From Scytalidium lignicola (lineage: Eukaryota; Ascomycota; Leotiomycetes): a stretch of DNA of 64,000 nt. The first letter of the stretch is position 1. Each line of letters begins with the position of its first letter. A program made the position numbers and the translations under genes. The stretch lies in NCBI GenBank assembly GCA_002812745.2, contig NCSJ02000072.1, forward strand, positions 90,913-154,912, given 5' to 3'. The notes below the pieces were generated by a model. That model was not told where the DNA came from. It saw only the letters and a program-made list of their open reading frames with translations, and did no database searches. Below are positions 1 to 12,760 of this stretch, in pieces.

Positions 1-880
1 TAATTGATGGATGCTGGGCTTGAAAATCTGGCCTCAGTGAAATATCAACGCCCAGTGCGATACCGTATCGAGCACAAGCACCAACAGATAAGTAAGCTGC
101 TGGATATATGGCATGCCCAAGTCCGAACACCGCAAGGAGGACCTGAGCTTGTAGAAGCTGGAGGGATAAGAGCCCAGCTGTGACCGCCTCGTCAATCATC
201 CGTTTTGCTATCAAGTACGTTTCTATTTTTGGATCTTTAGATTGCTGTTTCGACGGGTTCCAAAGAATGACCTTCATTGCCAGAAGCAGTAAGGGAAGTT
301 CTGAGTCTGGTTCCGTTAACGGATTCAGCATGGAATCGAATAAGCGCTTGTTTGAAATGATCGGCATCCACCAATGTACCTTCCGGAAGTATTCAACGGC
401 GACAGTTTGCGGGTCTCCAATGCTAGCCGTGACGTAGGGCACAACCTTGAATGTCACTTTAGAAATGGGTTGGCCACTTCTCTTAAAGGCCTGATAGTCT
501 AAGAAGTAGACTGTTGGGAACTCCAGAGATTCGGGAGACGGTTGGAGAAGAAATCTCGTCACCAGTCCATGGGTCTCTCCGGATAATTCATCTTGGGCAT
601 CGGAAGCAGAAGCGCTTCTTGTCTAAGGTTAGTCATTCATCCGAGGTTTTGGACTTGAAACAAGAAAAAGGGACAAAACACAATGAGTAACCACAATCCA
701 AGCCCTTACTATTGGATTGTTGGCTAGTCTGCTCTGAGCTATCTAAGCAGCAAGATTGACTGACCTCGAGCACGTTGAACATTTTAGTAATCTTCTATCA
801 CAGCTTCGCTTTCGCTTTCTACAGAAGTTACAAGCGTTTGGCGCAGCCTGTAAATGGGCAGATGCGATCGACTCTTGCAT
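1..880 (-). CDS. Zn2Cys6 transcription factor, N-terminal part (cut by window edge)
   Basis: Reading leftward, the first ATG of the frame is at 880. About 13 residues later comes a fungal binuclear zinc cluster: CNFC, then RKRKRSC, then KCSTC. An intron with 5' site GTCAGT (near 764) and 3' site TTAG (near 623) leads to an open frame that runs out of the window at base 1. That second exon reads like the middle homology region of fungal regulators, with segments such as VEYFRKVHWWMP, NPLTEPDSELPLLLLA and YLSVGACARYGIALG. The role would be a nuclear DNA-binding activator or repressor with unknown targets. Oddity: five cluster cysteines are clear, but the sixth is not visible before the first exon ends, and the simplest splice does not keep the second exon in frame. 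The gene may be mis-spliced in my model or damaged. Confidence 0.7.
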
Positions 881-3306
881 CTTGTATACAGGAAATGTAG
901 TCTTCGGGGGAAAGCCTCCCTGTAACCGATTGAATGGGGGTGACAAGGAATCGCCTTTTATCTGCTGCTTATTTAATCGTCGGCTTCTCGCTTACACATC
1001 CGTCTAATCGTAGCTCTCATGCAAGCCACCACCCCAAAGCCTTTAAATCTTGTAGTTGAATATACACTCGCCGAATTTGAAAGTTGAATATTTGAAGGAC
1101 AATATCCCCGTTATCAAATTACTTCTCGAGCACGGCGCTGACCCTCAATTACCACAGCTTTTCTAGTTTTTTTCATGGAGTTTTATAAACAAAATATCTG
1201 ATAGCCACTCTAACCAGCCGTAAGAGGTTTATAATCAATAACCTTCGAGCATACTTATGCTAGAAATACTTTCTTAAGTTTTCAAAAGCATTCTGATACT
1301 GCAAGATCAAAGACCCAGGGCTGTTTATAAAACAAGCTTTTGCCTTTTGTGGGTTTTAGCTCTCTTTTAGATAGTACTTTGTATATAAATCTTAAGCTTA
1401 ATACGTTTTCACATCTTTTAGGAAGTCACAAAGCAGCAGGTCTCAAACCTGATCCGCTAGGACGTAAATAAATATCATCATCATTATCATAAAATACTAT
1501 CATACACGTGTATCATCCTTCCGACTTCTAAAATAAATTTATGAACAAATTCAGCAGTTTTGTCGACTTTTAAATATCTAATAACACTGCTTTCAAAAAT
1601 AACGCCCCTCTTTCAAATTCTTTCGTGATCTTACTGTAGCGAGATGTTATGTTCCAGAACCCCCAACTAACAGGACTTTAAGATATTCAATTATAGAGTG
1701 AATCAACTATAACAATTTGTGGCAAAGGATTAAACAGAACTTTACCTTTTAGCTTTCTCAATTATCTAGCCTAGCATCAGACCAGCCTAACCTCAAATGC
1801 GTCCAGGGTCATAGGCAAGTTATTATTATGAAATCTAGCTTTACCATTCGGCCTGCTCGTATGCATGAGATGCACAAATGGCAACATCATTTAGTTAAAT
1901 TACTGTAGTGCTGCAGCAAGAGCGGCTGATTATCACTAGAAATCAGCGTGGGGTGTGAAATTAAAAGTGGGCTACTAAAATCATTGCTAGCCAGTCTTTT
2001 AGACTAGAGCATTTGAAGCTGGATAATTGAAACTTGTGATACTGTAACAGGCTGGCTGTAATGTTATTATGCGCCTATGTTCTTTGAGATTTCAACTTGT
2101 TTGGGAACATTGCAAGTAATCCCTCGTCTAGTGGAGCAGGATCTGCGCCGATTAGCTCGTACTACTCGTGCAACTGTATCCTCGGACTCCATTTTGAACC
2201 ACTTTTAGCGTCGTTGCCTTACAATTATCTCCGTTTTAGGAGAATGAAGGGCTTTAAGTGGACAATATCCCTAAATATAACTTTGGCCTGAGAAGCTTAA
2301 GCCACCTAGGGTCTGAGGGGTATAGTACCGATACTGTAATGCTTGCTACATAATTACCGTATTGACTCACGGCTTCCGGTATGGAGCTAAGGCCCCTGTT
2401 TTCCGCTATATGTATGGCATATTTAGCGAATGATTTGCTGTTTCAGTGCTGGCAATTCGCACTGTATGATAGCGTTACATTTACATTTACTTCTAACGCT
2501 ATACGGTAGCCGTGAGTAAATACGGTACCTTACGTACAAAATCGAGCGACCACCATCGGACTAGGAGCGAACGCGACTTTTGTTAGGCAATGCGCTGGCC
2601 TGAGGCCCGAGGATTATCCCCTCTAACTATTTCACTCTTTCGAAGTCAAACCCAAGATTTTGTACAAGGATCGCTGTGACAATTGAGTAATATTTGTAAC
2701 ATAAAGTCCAAGGGGTTACACAAATAAAATATCGCAAAATTAGGTACGTACTGAGGTGAAATATGTATATTTACTGTACTGGCTAATTATGTTGCTTGAG
2801 GTGATCCGGTTGTCCCGCATTGATCTGACTGCATTGTATCTCCGGCTCCATGAGCCAAAACAAATCAACGGTTCGCAATACAGTAACTTGATTTTAATGA
2901 TTACTGTACCCTGAATTAGTGCTTACTGGGTTGCAATGGCATTATCAATCCCGGGCTGACATCATCAGCCACAGCGATGGTAGGAGTTCCTGAAGCACGA
3001 CTGCTGTACTTCCTATCACAAGTTTCGAATAGCAAATTCTGATAGACTCCTATTTTAAACTCGCTCCCCGGGAAATAGATATGTTGTTACTGTAGGCAGA
3101 ACGTCGATCTTCTTGGTACCATGGCACAGGTCATACGTGAAATGTTTACTATGCTTAATTAGGCAGAAGATTGCGATCTCCAGGTACGGTGCCAGCGGAG
3201 TAAGCACGGTTTATGCGAATCTTTTTTTCTCGCCTATTCAACGTACGGAGTACGTACTGTACTGTACTGGCATCACATCATTTTAATTAGGGGATGAGAT
3301 TGTTCA
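881..3306. other. AT-rich intergenic stretch without recognisable gene
   Basis: About 2.4 kb between the regulator and the oxidase. Frames are short and broken. The only structured piece is a LINE-like tail near 1.43-1.49 kb. Several TACGTACTGTACTG-like runs lie near 3.24-3.27 kb. I see no conserved protein fragment. Confidence 0.6.
1433..1490 (+). repeat. LINE/SINE-like 3' tail with ATC repeats
   Basis: This block starts GCAGCAGG and ends GACGTAAATAAATATCATC followed by further ATC-like units. The same block occurs at 41831-41890 with few changes. Fungal Tad-type LINEs often end in short simple repeats rather than poly(A), so I infer two separate retroposon 3' ends. No reverse transcriptase is visible beside this copy. 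Confidence 0.55.
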
Positions 3307-3313
3307 TATAAAA
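3307..3313 (+). promoter_or_regulatory. TATA-like box upstream of the multicopper oxidase
   Basis: TATAAAA lies 93 nt before the oxidase ATG, a usual distance in filamentous fungi. It is positional evidence only. Confidence 0.45.
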
Positions 3314-3405
3314 CCAGTCAGCAACCTGTATTCTCGTCAGACCATGCAACGCACCGAAGTTGGTCTCTTAAAACATATGTTATATGTTTAAAACATACAG
3401 CCAAG

Positions 3406-5413
3406 ATGTCTAAGCTTTTAAGGTTTTCCTTATTCACACTCGCTATATATACACTCCTTACACAAGCATCGCTTCTTCATGTACACGACCACACATTTGT
3501 TCCTGATGTCATACTACGAGTTACTGCAGAGAACGTCGCGCAGTCATGTCTACCTGCAAAATCCACATTGCTAGTAAATGGAACGTCCCCTGGTCCAGAG
3601 ATACGGCTAGTAGAGGGGACGACGACTTGGATCCGAGTCTATAATGATATGCCAGATCAGAACTTGACAATGGTACGCAGCAATATCTCTTTTCATCAAC
3701 ATCACAACACATACAATGCCCTCAAGTACCATCAATCCTTCTTGCATTGCAAAGAAAGTTGAATGCTGACTTGAAGTCAGCACTGGCATGGTCTCTCGAT
3801 GGCCGTATCACCTTTCAGCGACGGCACGCCACAAGCAAGCCAATGGCCAATTCCACCGAATTATTTCTTTGATTACGAGATCAACGTACCAATTGGGATG
3901 GCAGGAACATACTATTATCACAGTCATGTAGGCTTCCAAGCAGTTTCCGCTGCAGGTCCTTTGATAGTGAATGAAGTCGGAATTATTCCGTATCACTATG
4001 ACGAAGAAAAAATTATCTTTCTAACAGATGTCTTTACTCGAAACGACACAGATATTGCTGCAGGACTTGCAAATGACCCACTCATATGGAGTGGAGAAAC
4101 ATCTATGGTTTTGATCAACGGAAAAGGGGGAGGTTCAGCTAACGGCACTACTTGCAACGCAAGTATTGAAATAATTGACGTTGAACCTAACAAGACTTAC
4201 CGCTTGAGATTCATAGGTGGTACAGCACTTACAGTCGCATCTCTCGCTATTCAAGGCCACTCAGACTTGGTCGTAATTGAGGCTGATGGGTAGACATCAA
4301 AATTTTGATTCCAGATTCTAACGTAAATACTAACGTTCCATATAGCTCATACACGAAACCGCAAAAGACAAATTTCTTGCAAATTGGAACCGGTCAACGC
4401 TTCAGCGTTCTGCTCAAGACGGCTGCTAACCCTACAGCCAATGATTTCTGGATCCAAATCGAGTCTCGCGAAAGACCAACCACAACCCAAGGCTTTGCCC
4501 TACTGCGATACGCCAACAGAAACCAACCCGCCAAGGAAACGGAGATCTTCCCGCCAACTACACCACCCCTTACGCTCCCAGAAACTGACACTTCATTCCT
4601 CGAGTATGCTCTCTCACCACTTACGCCTGCCTTTGACTTTCCAACTGCCGCAGAGGTAACCCGGCGAGTAACTATCACCGTCCACCAAGCCGTTCGAGGA
4701 CAAACGATCTGGATCCAAAACGGTTACAACTGGACAGAGACCTTTCCGAAGGAACCTTATCTTGTAAGCCTGTATAAACGAGATGGTATTGAATTCCCCT
4801 CTATGCAACGCGCATTGGCGAACAATGGCATTGATCCTGTCACGCGCTCTTTTCCAGCACAGATAGGAGAGGTGCTTGAGATTGTGATACAAAATACAGG
4901 TGCTGATTCTGGTGGATTGGATGTCCATCCTTTCCATGCTCATGGGGCACATTTCTTTGATTTAGGTTCCGGAAATGGGACATATGATGCAAAAGTAAAC
5001 GAGCAGAAGATCAGGGCTCGTGGTTATGAGCCGTTGAAAAGAGATACAACCATGTTGTATAGGTATGGAACCGCGACCGGCAACGGGACGGCGGAGGGAT
5101 GGAGGGCTTGGAGGTTGAAGGTTACGGAACCCGGAGTGTGGATGATCCATTGTCATATTTTACAACATATGTTAATGTATGTTGGCCATTCCATTTCTGT
5201 TCAGTTCTTACTAGTAATGTTCCGAGGTGAATAGCTGATACTAATTCATGGAATAGGGGAATGCAAACAGTTTGGGTTATGGGCAACTCGCAACAGGTAC
5301 TCAGACTTCCATACCCTGAGGTCAAGGGGTATCTTGCTTATGGTGGCGATGTGTATGGTAACGAGACTCATCCACCTACTGTAGTGCATTTCAATGATGA
5401 CTGGGCAAGTTAG
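3406..5413 (+). CDS. Secreted multicopper oxidase (ascorbate oxidase / laccase-like)
   Basis: Four exons give 587 residues: 3406-3672, 3781-4289, 4346-5176 and 5257-5413. All introns are GT-AG and restore one frame. The start has a signal peptide (LLRFSLFTLAIYTLLTQA). Copper-ligand motifs appear in order: HWHG (residue 90 on), YYYHSHVG, HPFHAHG and HCHILQHML. Ten residues after the last-motif cysteine is Met, which suggests an axial Met at the type 1 copper. Enzymes of this family take electrons from phenols, ascorbate-like reductants or metal ions and reduce oxygen to water outside the cell. The DG-x-PQASQWPIPP stretch and the C-terminal GMQTVWVMG resemble fungal ascorbate-oxidase-like proteins more than true laccases, but the substrate cannot be fixed from sequence. 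Several NxS/T glycosylation sites fit secretion. No damage is visible. Confidence 0.92.
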
Positions 5414-8400
5414 TAATGATCTAATAAGTTGCCCGGAAGCGAACTCTGAAATAAAGAATGGCGTAAAAAACAAACAGCATATGGATATAGGGAAATAGGA
5501 TTCATTAATTCAAGGCTATTGGTTCTTATTTAGTATCTTGATTTAATCTATGTGTATGACTATCCTTTATTTTGTTTCTAAACTACCAATAGGCTTTAAT
5601 GAGCTCGAATACAAAGCTATAATTTATACATGGCAGATAGATACTCATTTAATATTATCTTCTCCCAAGCGCTTCCCCCAGAACTATCAGTGACTCTTGA
5701 TAGTATGCTTTAGATAAATTAAAAATGAAAAAGGATTTGAAGATGCTCGAACAGTCAGGGATCTAGAAGAGATATTTGGTCATCAGTTCGTTTTTGAGAT
5801 GTTCTAACTTAAAATTTCAAAATATGGTGTACATTTGAGCATTCCGGTGGACTTATTGTTGCGTTTAAGGCGTGGCTTGAGCTGATGAAGGAATAGAGAA
5901 GGAATTTATGTTGATGACAGGTAACGTAGTAAACATAACATCTGGAGGAGCAAGATTCAGGTGACTAGATGGCCAAGTCTATATTAACAAACTCAATGAA
6001 TGATTTACTGAGCAATATATAGAATTCTGAAGGAGAAAGTTTTCCAAGATAATGATCTTAAATATGTGTTAACCAATAAATGTATTACAAAGCAAATAAG
6101 CTCCGTAGAATCCTGCTATAACTTAAACCTGAAATTAATCGTTTATCAAGGTTAATCTGAATTACCAGAAAACTATGATTAGTAATATTTTTTTNAAGAT
6201 TGATAGAGGATGGAGTTATAAATAATTCCGCAGCAGAGGATTCTAGAATATTTAGGGCTACAGTCCATAGAAGCAACTTTAGAAGAATGAGGTTATGGCC
6301 AATCAATTGAGGTATAATAAACGTACACAACTTTGATGGTATTTCTAGTAGTAATGAAAATTTTATAATTAGCTAGCTGAGAGTATAATAATAAACTATA
6401 GAAACTATGTAGTAATCTTAAATACATTACATCTCTAGGTTTAAATCATCTTCCTCACAAAGATAAAAACCGAAAGAGGAGATCTTAAACTCAGTTTGTG
6501 TGGTGTACATCAAATAAGGGACGAGATCTGAATATACACCTCCCCAGCTGACACTGGTCTTATTTCGTAACATAAGTGTAAAATGGCTGCGGCATCTCAT
6601 CTTCATCAAGCCTTTTTGCGCCTTCCATATGCAAGTTTATTTATTTATTACTCTTAGTTGAAGATACTTTTTATTCTAAAACATGTCGTCAGTCTGAGCC
6701 GTGAGGTCCAACGAACAACCTTCAATTCTTAAAACGGGGATTAAGGCATGCAGCAAGCAAATCAATGAAGTAATCTGAATAGAAGGCAACCTTTATCACC
6801 CCAGACACGTCGCAATTAAACCCCCCCTTCTTTCCAAAGGATCTCAGCTTTACCTGCTTTGATACTTGCTTTCCCGGCCTTACGTCGGACTCATATGCCC
6901 CATACAATATAGCCAACTTATTGTGTACAAGCCAAGCATATTCAACTGAAGAGGATCCTTCATAAAGGTTACTGAAAGGGAGAAGACTGGAGAGCTTAAA
7001 ATAAACTTCTACCCGCAGTCACGCTATGGGCTCCGGATGTAGTAACTAACTTTAGCCCTCTCGATCCATTAATACAGTGCCATTGTCCAGTTTATTTAGT
7101 CCAGTAACTCGTATATGCTGTGCTATAGCTAATTCCACCTTTAGGTTTTAACTTATTAAAAACATCCTGTGTAGCGATATGGGTGTAGGTGAGAGCGGTG
7201 TATGGCCATTTAGTATAGCTGAGTGCAACCAACTAATCAGAAGGTAGGCTGCGGTAGAATAGGGGGGAGGCATGTATTGTAGTCACTACAGCTACTACTA
7301 TATATGTATAATGTCACACGACTGAACAACATATCCCTACCACAATACGATCAAGTAAAATATAAAACATATAAAAAGAACCTGAGCAATGCAAAATTAT
7401 GTACGGAACAACTTATGTATGAATCATTCAAGTTATTATAATTGTAAAATAATCATGCGGTTGTCAAGGGCTCTGTACGGGACCATATTCATAAGTTTAT
7501 CATAGGTTAATAGGCTGTGGCTCGCATGTGCTAACACTACATGACGTACAAAAAAACGTATATTTAGAAAGCATCGTAGTGCCTTCTTGTAATCCCACAA
7601 CGAAATTTGCAGTAATTACATTCGGAGGATTTGCTTTGGAAACTTGGTGCAATCTGCAGATGACAGGGGTTCATCCCATCTCCAGTCACTCACTACTACA
7701 ATCACCAATCTCACTCGCATATCATCCTCGTACAACAGACTCATCACCAGCCTCCGCCCCCTCCGAAAAACGAAACTTAAGCTTTTCACCTCACCGCCGT
7801 ATGAGCGATATTTTGTTTAACAATTTCAAGGATCGATGACATACATCCCTCATCCTTGCTTGCATAACTGAAACTCTCTTTCTCGTGACATGACATATTT
7901 ATAAATTTTAAAAATCCCAAATGTGTTTAATTATCTCATCTTTTCTTTCTCCCTCGGTGTTTTTNATCTCATGCTGTTTACGCTTGTGGGGGTACACGTT
8001 CTTATGTTATCAGCGGGATCAAAAAAATATCTTGGTACTGCAATTTCACAATTGTTGGTAGGGTTGAAGAATCAAGAAGGGCAACTTTAATTACACGAGT
8101 TTAATTTTCAAAAAATAGAATTAAATTTTTTTAATTAATTTGTAATTCAGTATTCAGTATAGACATGGTATCATGGATTCTCTAATATAAACATGACTCT
8201 GAAGTCAGATGGATGAATGAAAAGAATAAATACAAAATTTTTGTGAAATGAGGAGCTTTCCCCTCCTCCCATCCGGGAAACTCCTATTTTCCAATGCAAT
8301 GACCCGCTTATTAGACTACTAAAATTGATTTTTCTAGAAACACATCCTCTTCTATCTTTGCTAGTGTCGAGGGGACCTAGTATCGTGATAGATGGCAAAT

Positions 8401-8505
8401 TAAAAATTGAAATAAAAGGAAATAAAAGAGTGGTCTATATTACCACCAAAGACCCCAAACCCATAACTCCCAGAGAATGCATTATGACTATTTACGCCTC
8501 GCACG
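5414..8505. other. Long AT-rich gene desert
   Basis: About 3.1 kb with no open frame that resembles a known protein. Two N bases lie in T runs (near 6195 and 7965). The composition suggests RIP-affected repeat remains, but I cannot assign a parent element. Confidence 0.55.
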
Positions 8506-9467
8506 CTACTTCTGATCTATGCTTCCTGGCAACTCGATCACTCCCGTGCCCAATTCCGCTATTTCTGGTTGATAGTACTGTTGCTGTGGCGTCCCCGGTG
8601 CTGACGGCGCTGCCGACTGTGGTTCATAATAATTGTACGACGGCGGTGCGTAGTCGCCTCGGCTGAGGATGGGGTCCTTTGGGGGGGTGCGAGGTTTGCG
8701 TCGACTGAAGAAGAACCAGCCTGTTGCAACACCGATGAAGACGGCAGCGGGGATGCCAAGGGCCAAACCGATGATGGCACCCGTACCGAGTCCACTGCTG
8801 GAGGATGAGACAGCGACGGGTGGAGAGGTGCTGGTAGCATCAGCGGCACCTGCGCCAGTTGATGATGATGTTCTTGCAGTTGTTGTGGGATCGGAGCTGC
8901 TGGTACTGGCAGGGCTGTTGAAGCTGAGAGGGTGGGTAGGAGCGGAGGTGGCAGTCGGGGGTGGAAGACCGCTGCTGGAGCCGGGAGACGACTTTTCGGC
9001 GTCGCGATCACCGGTAGTAATGTTGAAGTAGTGACTGATGGTGGCAGGCGTATCGGCGCCGGAGACCCAGAGTTCGAAGAAGAAGACAGGGGTCTCGGAG
9101 AGATTCTTTTTGGTGCTGACATTCCAAGAGTAGGAGGTGATACTAGACTTGTCTTCTACGAAGAGATGAGGGATGTTAATAAATATATGTCCTAGAGATA
9201 AAATTTCGAGGGAGTGTGTGTGGATGGATGCTGCTCACGAAAAATATACTCCCACTCATCGTTTGGCTGCTGCTGTGAGAGAGTCAGGTCCATGGGCTGA
9301 TTGGTATTCGAGGTCCATTGGACGTTCATCGTCGAGCCCAGTACGTAGGTAGAATCGAGGGAGAAGTCGCCGTCGGGGCCAGCGGGTGCAGGATTGACGA
9401 AGGTGAAGTCCTGCGCAGCAACCGAGGTTACGAGCAGCAGGAGGGCGAAAACAGGAACTGAACGCAT
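8506..9467 (-). CDS. Kre9/Knh1-type N-domain protein with single membrane anchor
   Basis: Two exons (9467-9239 and 9155-8506, 83-nt GT-AG intron) give 292 residues. The chosen ATG at 9467 begins a clear signal peptide (RSVPVFALLLLVTSVAAQ). Earlier in-frame codons lack such a start. Residues about 20-115 resemble the beta-sandwich N-domain of Kre9/Knh1 cell-wall proteins (FVNPAPAGPDGDFS, NVQWTSNT, LTLSQQQPNDEWEYIF). A Ser/Thr/Ala-rich linker follows, then one membrane helix near residues 200-222 (GAIIGLALGIPAAVFIGVA) with a basic stop-transfer FFFSRRK, and a Pro/Tyr/Gln-rich cytosolic tail. The architecture is like fungal wall-stress sensors of the Mid2/Wsc kind. The likely role is at the plasma membrane and wall, in beta-1,6-glucan assembly or sensing. 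The exact function is inferred. Confidence 0.82.
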
Positions 9468-11450
9468 GGTGACGGGAGAGATTGATCGAGTTGCCCTCTG
9501 TTCAGGTGGACGAACTTTATAAGTCAGTTCTTCCAGGTGAGTCGAGCTACGTCGAGTGTCAGGAAAGAGCAGTGATTGCGTGCTGCTGCAAGAAGCAGAG
9601 GCAAGCACGCATGCACATACACTCCAATGATGTGCGATACGATGGCAAAACGAGAGTAGCAGTTGGTAGCGTTGCTCCTAGTGAGAGAAAAGAAGCATGG
9701 AAGTAAGTACAAGAAAGATCATGGACGCGGTGAAAGGTAATATCACTAGCTCACCTACGGTGTTTTCCTTACTAAGACCACAGGGCCTCATTCGCCCATC
9801 TGCTCGGTACCTCGGGGTCTCCAAGGAAACATGGCAGCACGGTAGTTAAGAGGAGACAAGCAAGAGACCAAGAAGAGAGAGGACGAGGGGGGGTTGAAGG
9901 GTGGTTGGTGTGGTGGGTGGTTTGGTCCCTGAGCGCTGGCCGCTGATCGAGCGGATAGCCGCCAGGGTCTTTCTCTCGGGCCCTGACGTTGCGATGCCAT
10001 GTATCTGGAGAGGGCTAGTGCAATGCCGCCGCTGCTCTTTGCCCTTCGACTCTAGTCTGTGTTGAGTAGTGATGAGTGATGGTACTGTACTGGATGGGAT
10101 CTAATAACCTATCTCGTGTCAGCAATTAGCGTTGCTAGAAAAGAGAGAACGAAACGCCTTCCATCCAGGTATGAAGTAAGAACAAATTAATAAATAACTA
10201 ATAAATAAATAAATAAATAAAAGGGGACCCCATATCTGAATCCTCCGCACGAACAGCAGCTAAGCCAAAGCCACGAACCTTAATCAACTATTACCATACA
10301 GTTGAATTAAGTCACGGCTTGGTGGACGAAAAGAGAACTGATATAGAGCGTTGGCAGGAGAGACGGGGAATCTCCCACCGCCACAGCGAGCGCAGTGGTG
10401 CCGTAGCATCGTTGCGGATCAAGTCACAGGTAACTTACCAGAAAAGAGCCACATGCGAGGCGCAGTCTGTAGCAAAAACCTTCGCCAGCACATTTTCACC
10501 ATTGATTCTTCTTGTGACTGGTGATGCAGTATCGACGGCGATAACAGTCTATCCATCTATTGTTCATCCATCGTGTGTTGCTTGGTATTACAGACATACA
10601 GCTTCATCTATTCGTCACGAATGATTCCTGTGCACAGTACTGTAATCTAATTAATTAATTTTAATTATAGTAAAATCAGGTCCCCTCACAGCGTCAGCTG
10701 GTGGGATCGTTCAAGGGAGAAGAATTAATTACAGTATTGAGAGAGCATTTTCGTTGCGAGATCCCACCTTGTTATGCTTCTTTTAGACTAGCACGTCATT
10801 TGTCAGCGTAGCTTCACTGTGTGCCATTTCCAGCATCATGAACCGTCTTTCCGGTCCTCTAATAGATTCTGCACGGTACCACTGTATTAGGGGCTCATTG
10901 TCGCGTAGGTAGCCCTGCCTGAAACGAATCAGCGTAAGACGATCCTCAATCGACGATCTGCAGCCCCGGCTGATTGACGTAGGTTGGCACGACCGGTTGA
11001 TTAACTCTAACTTTCTCACTGCTGTATTGTGGTAGGGAATCGTTTTCTACGAGCTTGGTCAGGCAACTGACTATCTTCCGCCGTACTACAATACTGCTAC
11101 AATCGCGCCGAAACGGCATACGTCGAATTCCGGTGCAAGGGGACGAAGGAGGAATACATTTAGATTCCATTTCTGCAGGTTGCAGATTGATTATCAATTC
11201 TTATGCAAGCGGCCTCAGATCGCGATGAGCAACCACGGTAGGGTACAATGATAAGAACCAGGAACCAGGAACCCGTCGTCTCATCAAATTGCTTTACAGT
11301 ACATAGATCAGACGGCATTTGGCTAGCAAGGCTTTCAGCCAATTAAAATGTACTACTAACTAGGCAGGAGTAAAGAATTTTTGAATCAATTAGCGTTTGT
11401 ATTCTATTCTCTAGAAAATTATGACTCGTTCAAGCACGTGATTGAATAAT
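9468..11450. other. Intergenic region; promoter side of the wall-protein gene
   Basis: The 9.5-10.1 kb part has pyrimidine/purine-rich tracts expected of a 5' untranslated leader and promoter. The rest holds only short frames with no familiar motif. A (TAAA)n run lies at 10187-10221. Confidence 0.5.
10187..10221. repeat. (TAAA)n microsatellite
   Basis: Nearly perfect tetranucleotide repeat of TAAA/AAAT units, seen directly. Confidence 0.85.
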
Positions 11451-12515
11451 TTATGCTTTTTCATCAGCTTTTAGCGAAAGTTTGTTACCAAATTCTCCCT
11501 CCAAATCTAGACGTATATAACTCTCAATTGAGTCATCGCTTAACCCTCCTCCCTGTTCCTGTAGTTCTGGCTTTGCAAAGCTCGTCCTAATTAGCTGTTG
11601 AACAGGCGTTTGAGGTGGCCTGTGGAATGGATTTTCTGTTGAATTGATTGAATCAATTGACGTGACTGAAGGTTTCTGATCAACTGGCTCTTTGCCAGGC
11701 TCTATGAAAGGTGGTGGAATGTGCTCCTTGTACAGCACAGGTTCACCCTCCACCCCACGAGGGAGCTGTTTGATTGCCTTTTTTCTAAGTGATTCCTTTT
11801 TACGCCATGCTACCCATGCAGCCTTTTGCTCTCTCCTCTCTTTATTAGCTATCTGACGTAGCATTATAGCTTCCTTATTGGCTGCTTTCTGTGCTTCTTT
11901 ACGTTCCTTTTCCTCAATTTTAGCTTGTACAGCTTCACCTGTTAGTTCCCCTCCTTGTTGAAGTCTCTTTCTATTGGATGGTTTTCTAGTTATGAGATCT
12001 TGTATTCGTCGATATGCCATATCACGTTTAAGCTTAGTAAGCTCATTTTCATCCAGTATTAATTCAGAACCACGCGCAAAAGAATCAAACTTGCGTTGAG
12101 ATGGGGAACTTAGTAGATCTATGATCTTTGGTTTTAGCTCTCTAAGCTGATATTGGACCTGTCGAATTGTTGTAGGAGTTCCTGGTACACGCAATTCAGG
12201 CTCTTTAGTCATTTCCTTAGGTTTGTTCCTTACATATTTCCTTATAAGGGTGAAAGTTGCCTCCTTGTCCACTGGCTACATGCTAGCCTTTCTAAAGGCA
12301 TTTTGAATAGTGCCTTTCTTAAAAGTTTGCTCGCGAATCCCTGGCAAATCTCAAAAAAAANGAAGCCATGGTATACTCAAAATAAAGTGATTCAGTAGCA
12401 CTTTGGACAGCCTTATTGTGCCAGTGTTTATATGGCTAGAACACTCCTACATCAAGAGGTTGCATACAGTGTGTTAAGTGTGCTGGGAATGTGCATAACA
12501 CAACGTTGTTTTTCA
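11451..12515 (-). pseudogene. pogo/Fot-type DDE transposase, C-terminal relic
   Basis: Reading leftward from about 12510, fragments of the DDE domain are visible: NNVVLC, FPAHLTHCMQPLDVG and VF-x-PYKHWH. After an N-containing T run come DLPGIREQTFKK and FRKASM, then an in-frame TAG where a Trp is expected (TGG to TAG), then a long open tail (VDKEATFTLIRKYV onward) of about 270 residues. The tail is a basic, Glu/Lys-rich helical region with RKPSNRKRLQ and GGELTGEAV, typical of the C-terminus of fungal pogo-like transposases. The catalytic core and DNA-binding domain are absent because the relic joins a FunK1-like sequence near 12515. The open tail has no ATG start and is surely not an independent gene. 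Confidence 0.8.
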
Positions 12516-12760
12516 AAAGTCCCTTAACAGATTTATATGCATGAAGTGGCCACCTCACTAGTGAAACTACTAAGCAACAATGTATACAATTGTTGTATGT
12601 TTCATTATCTTAGCTTGCCAGGCTGTTCACATCAAGTTCTTGAACACTAAAGGCGTTGGACTTGTATGTTTTATCCTCTTTCGCATCTTACTCCACATGT
12701 CGAGGAATAAATTGGCTATTATTAGAAGTACAACTTGCTTTACGTCAAAAAAGGAAGCTT
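12516..12760 (-). pseudogene. RIP-mutated FunK1 kinase fragment
   Basis: This stretch aligns by eye, base for base, with the FunK1 relic at about 20150-20400. For example AAGCAACAATGTATACAATT here faces AAGCAGCAGTGCACACGATT there. Almost every difference is C/T or G/A, with T or A in this copy. It carries no open frame, and its left edge abuts the transposase relic. Confidence 0.7.

Noticed and set aside
9788..10000. Minus-strand Pro/Arg/Ser-rich frame upstream of the wall-protein gene
   Set aside because: Purine/pyrimidine-biased leader DNA gives such frames by chance; no homology is recognised.
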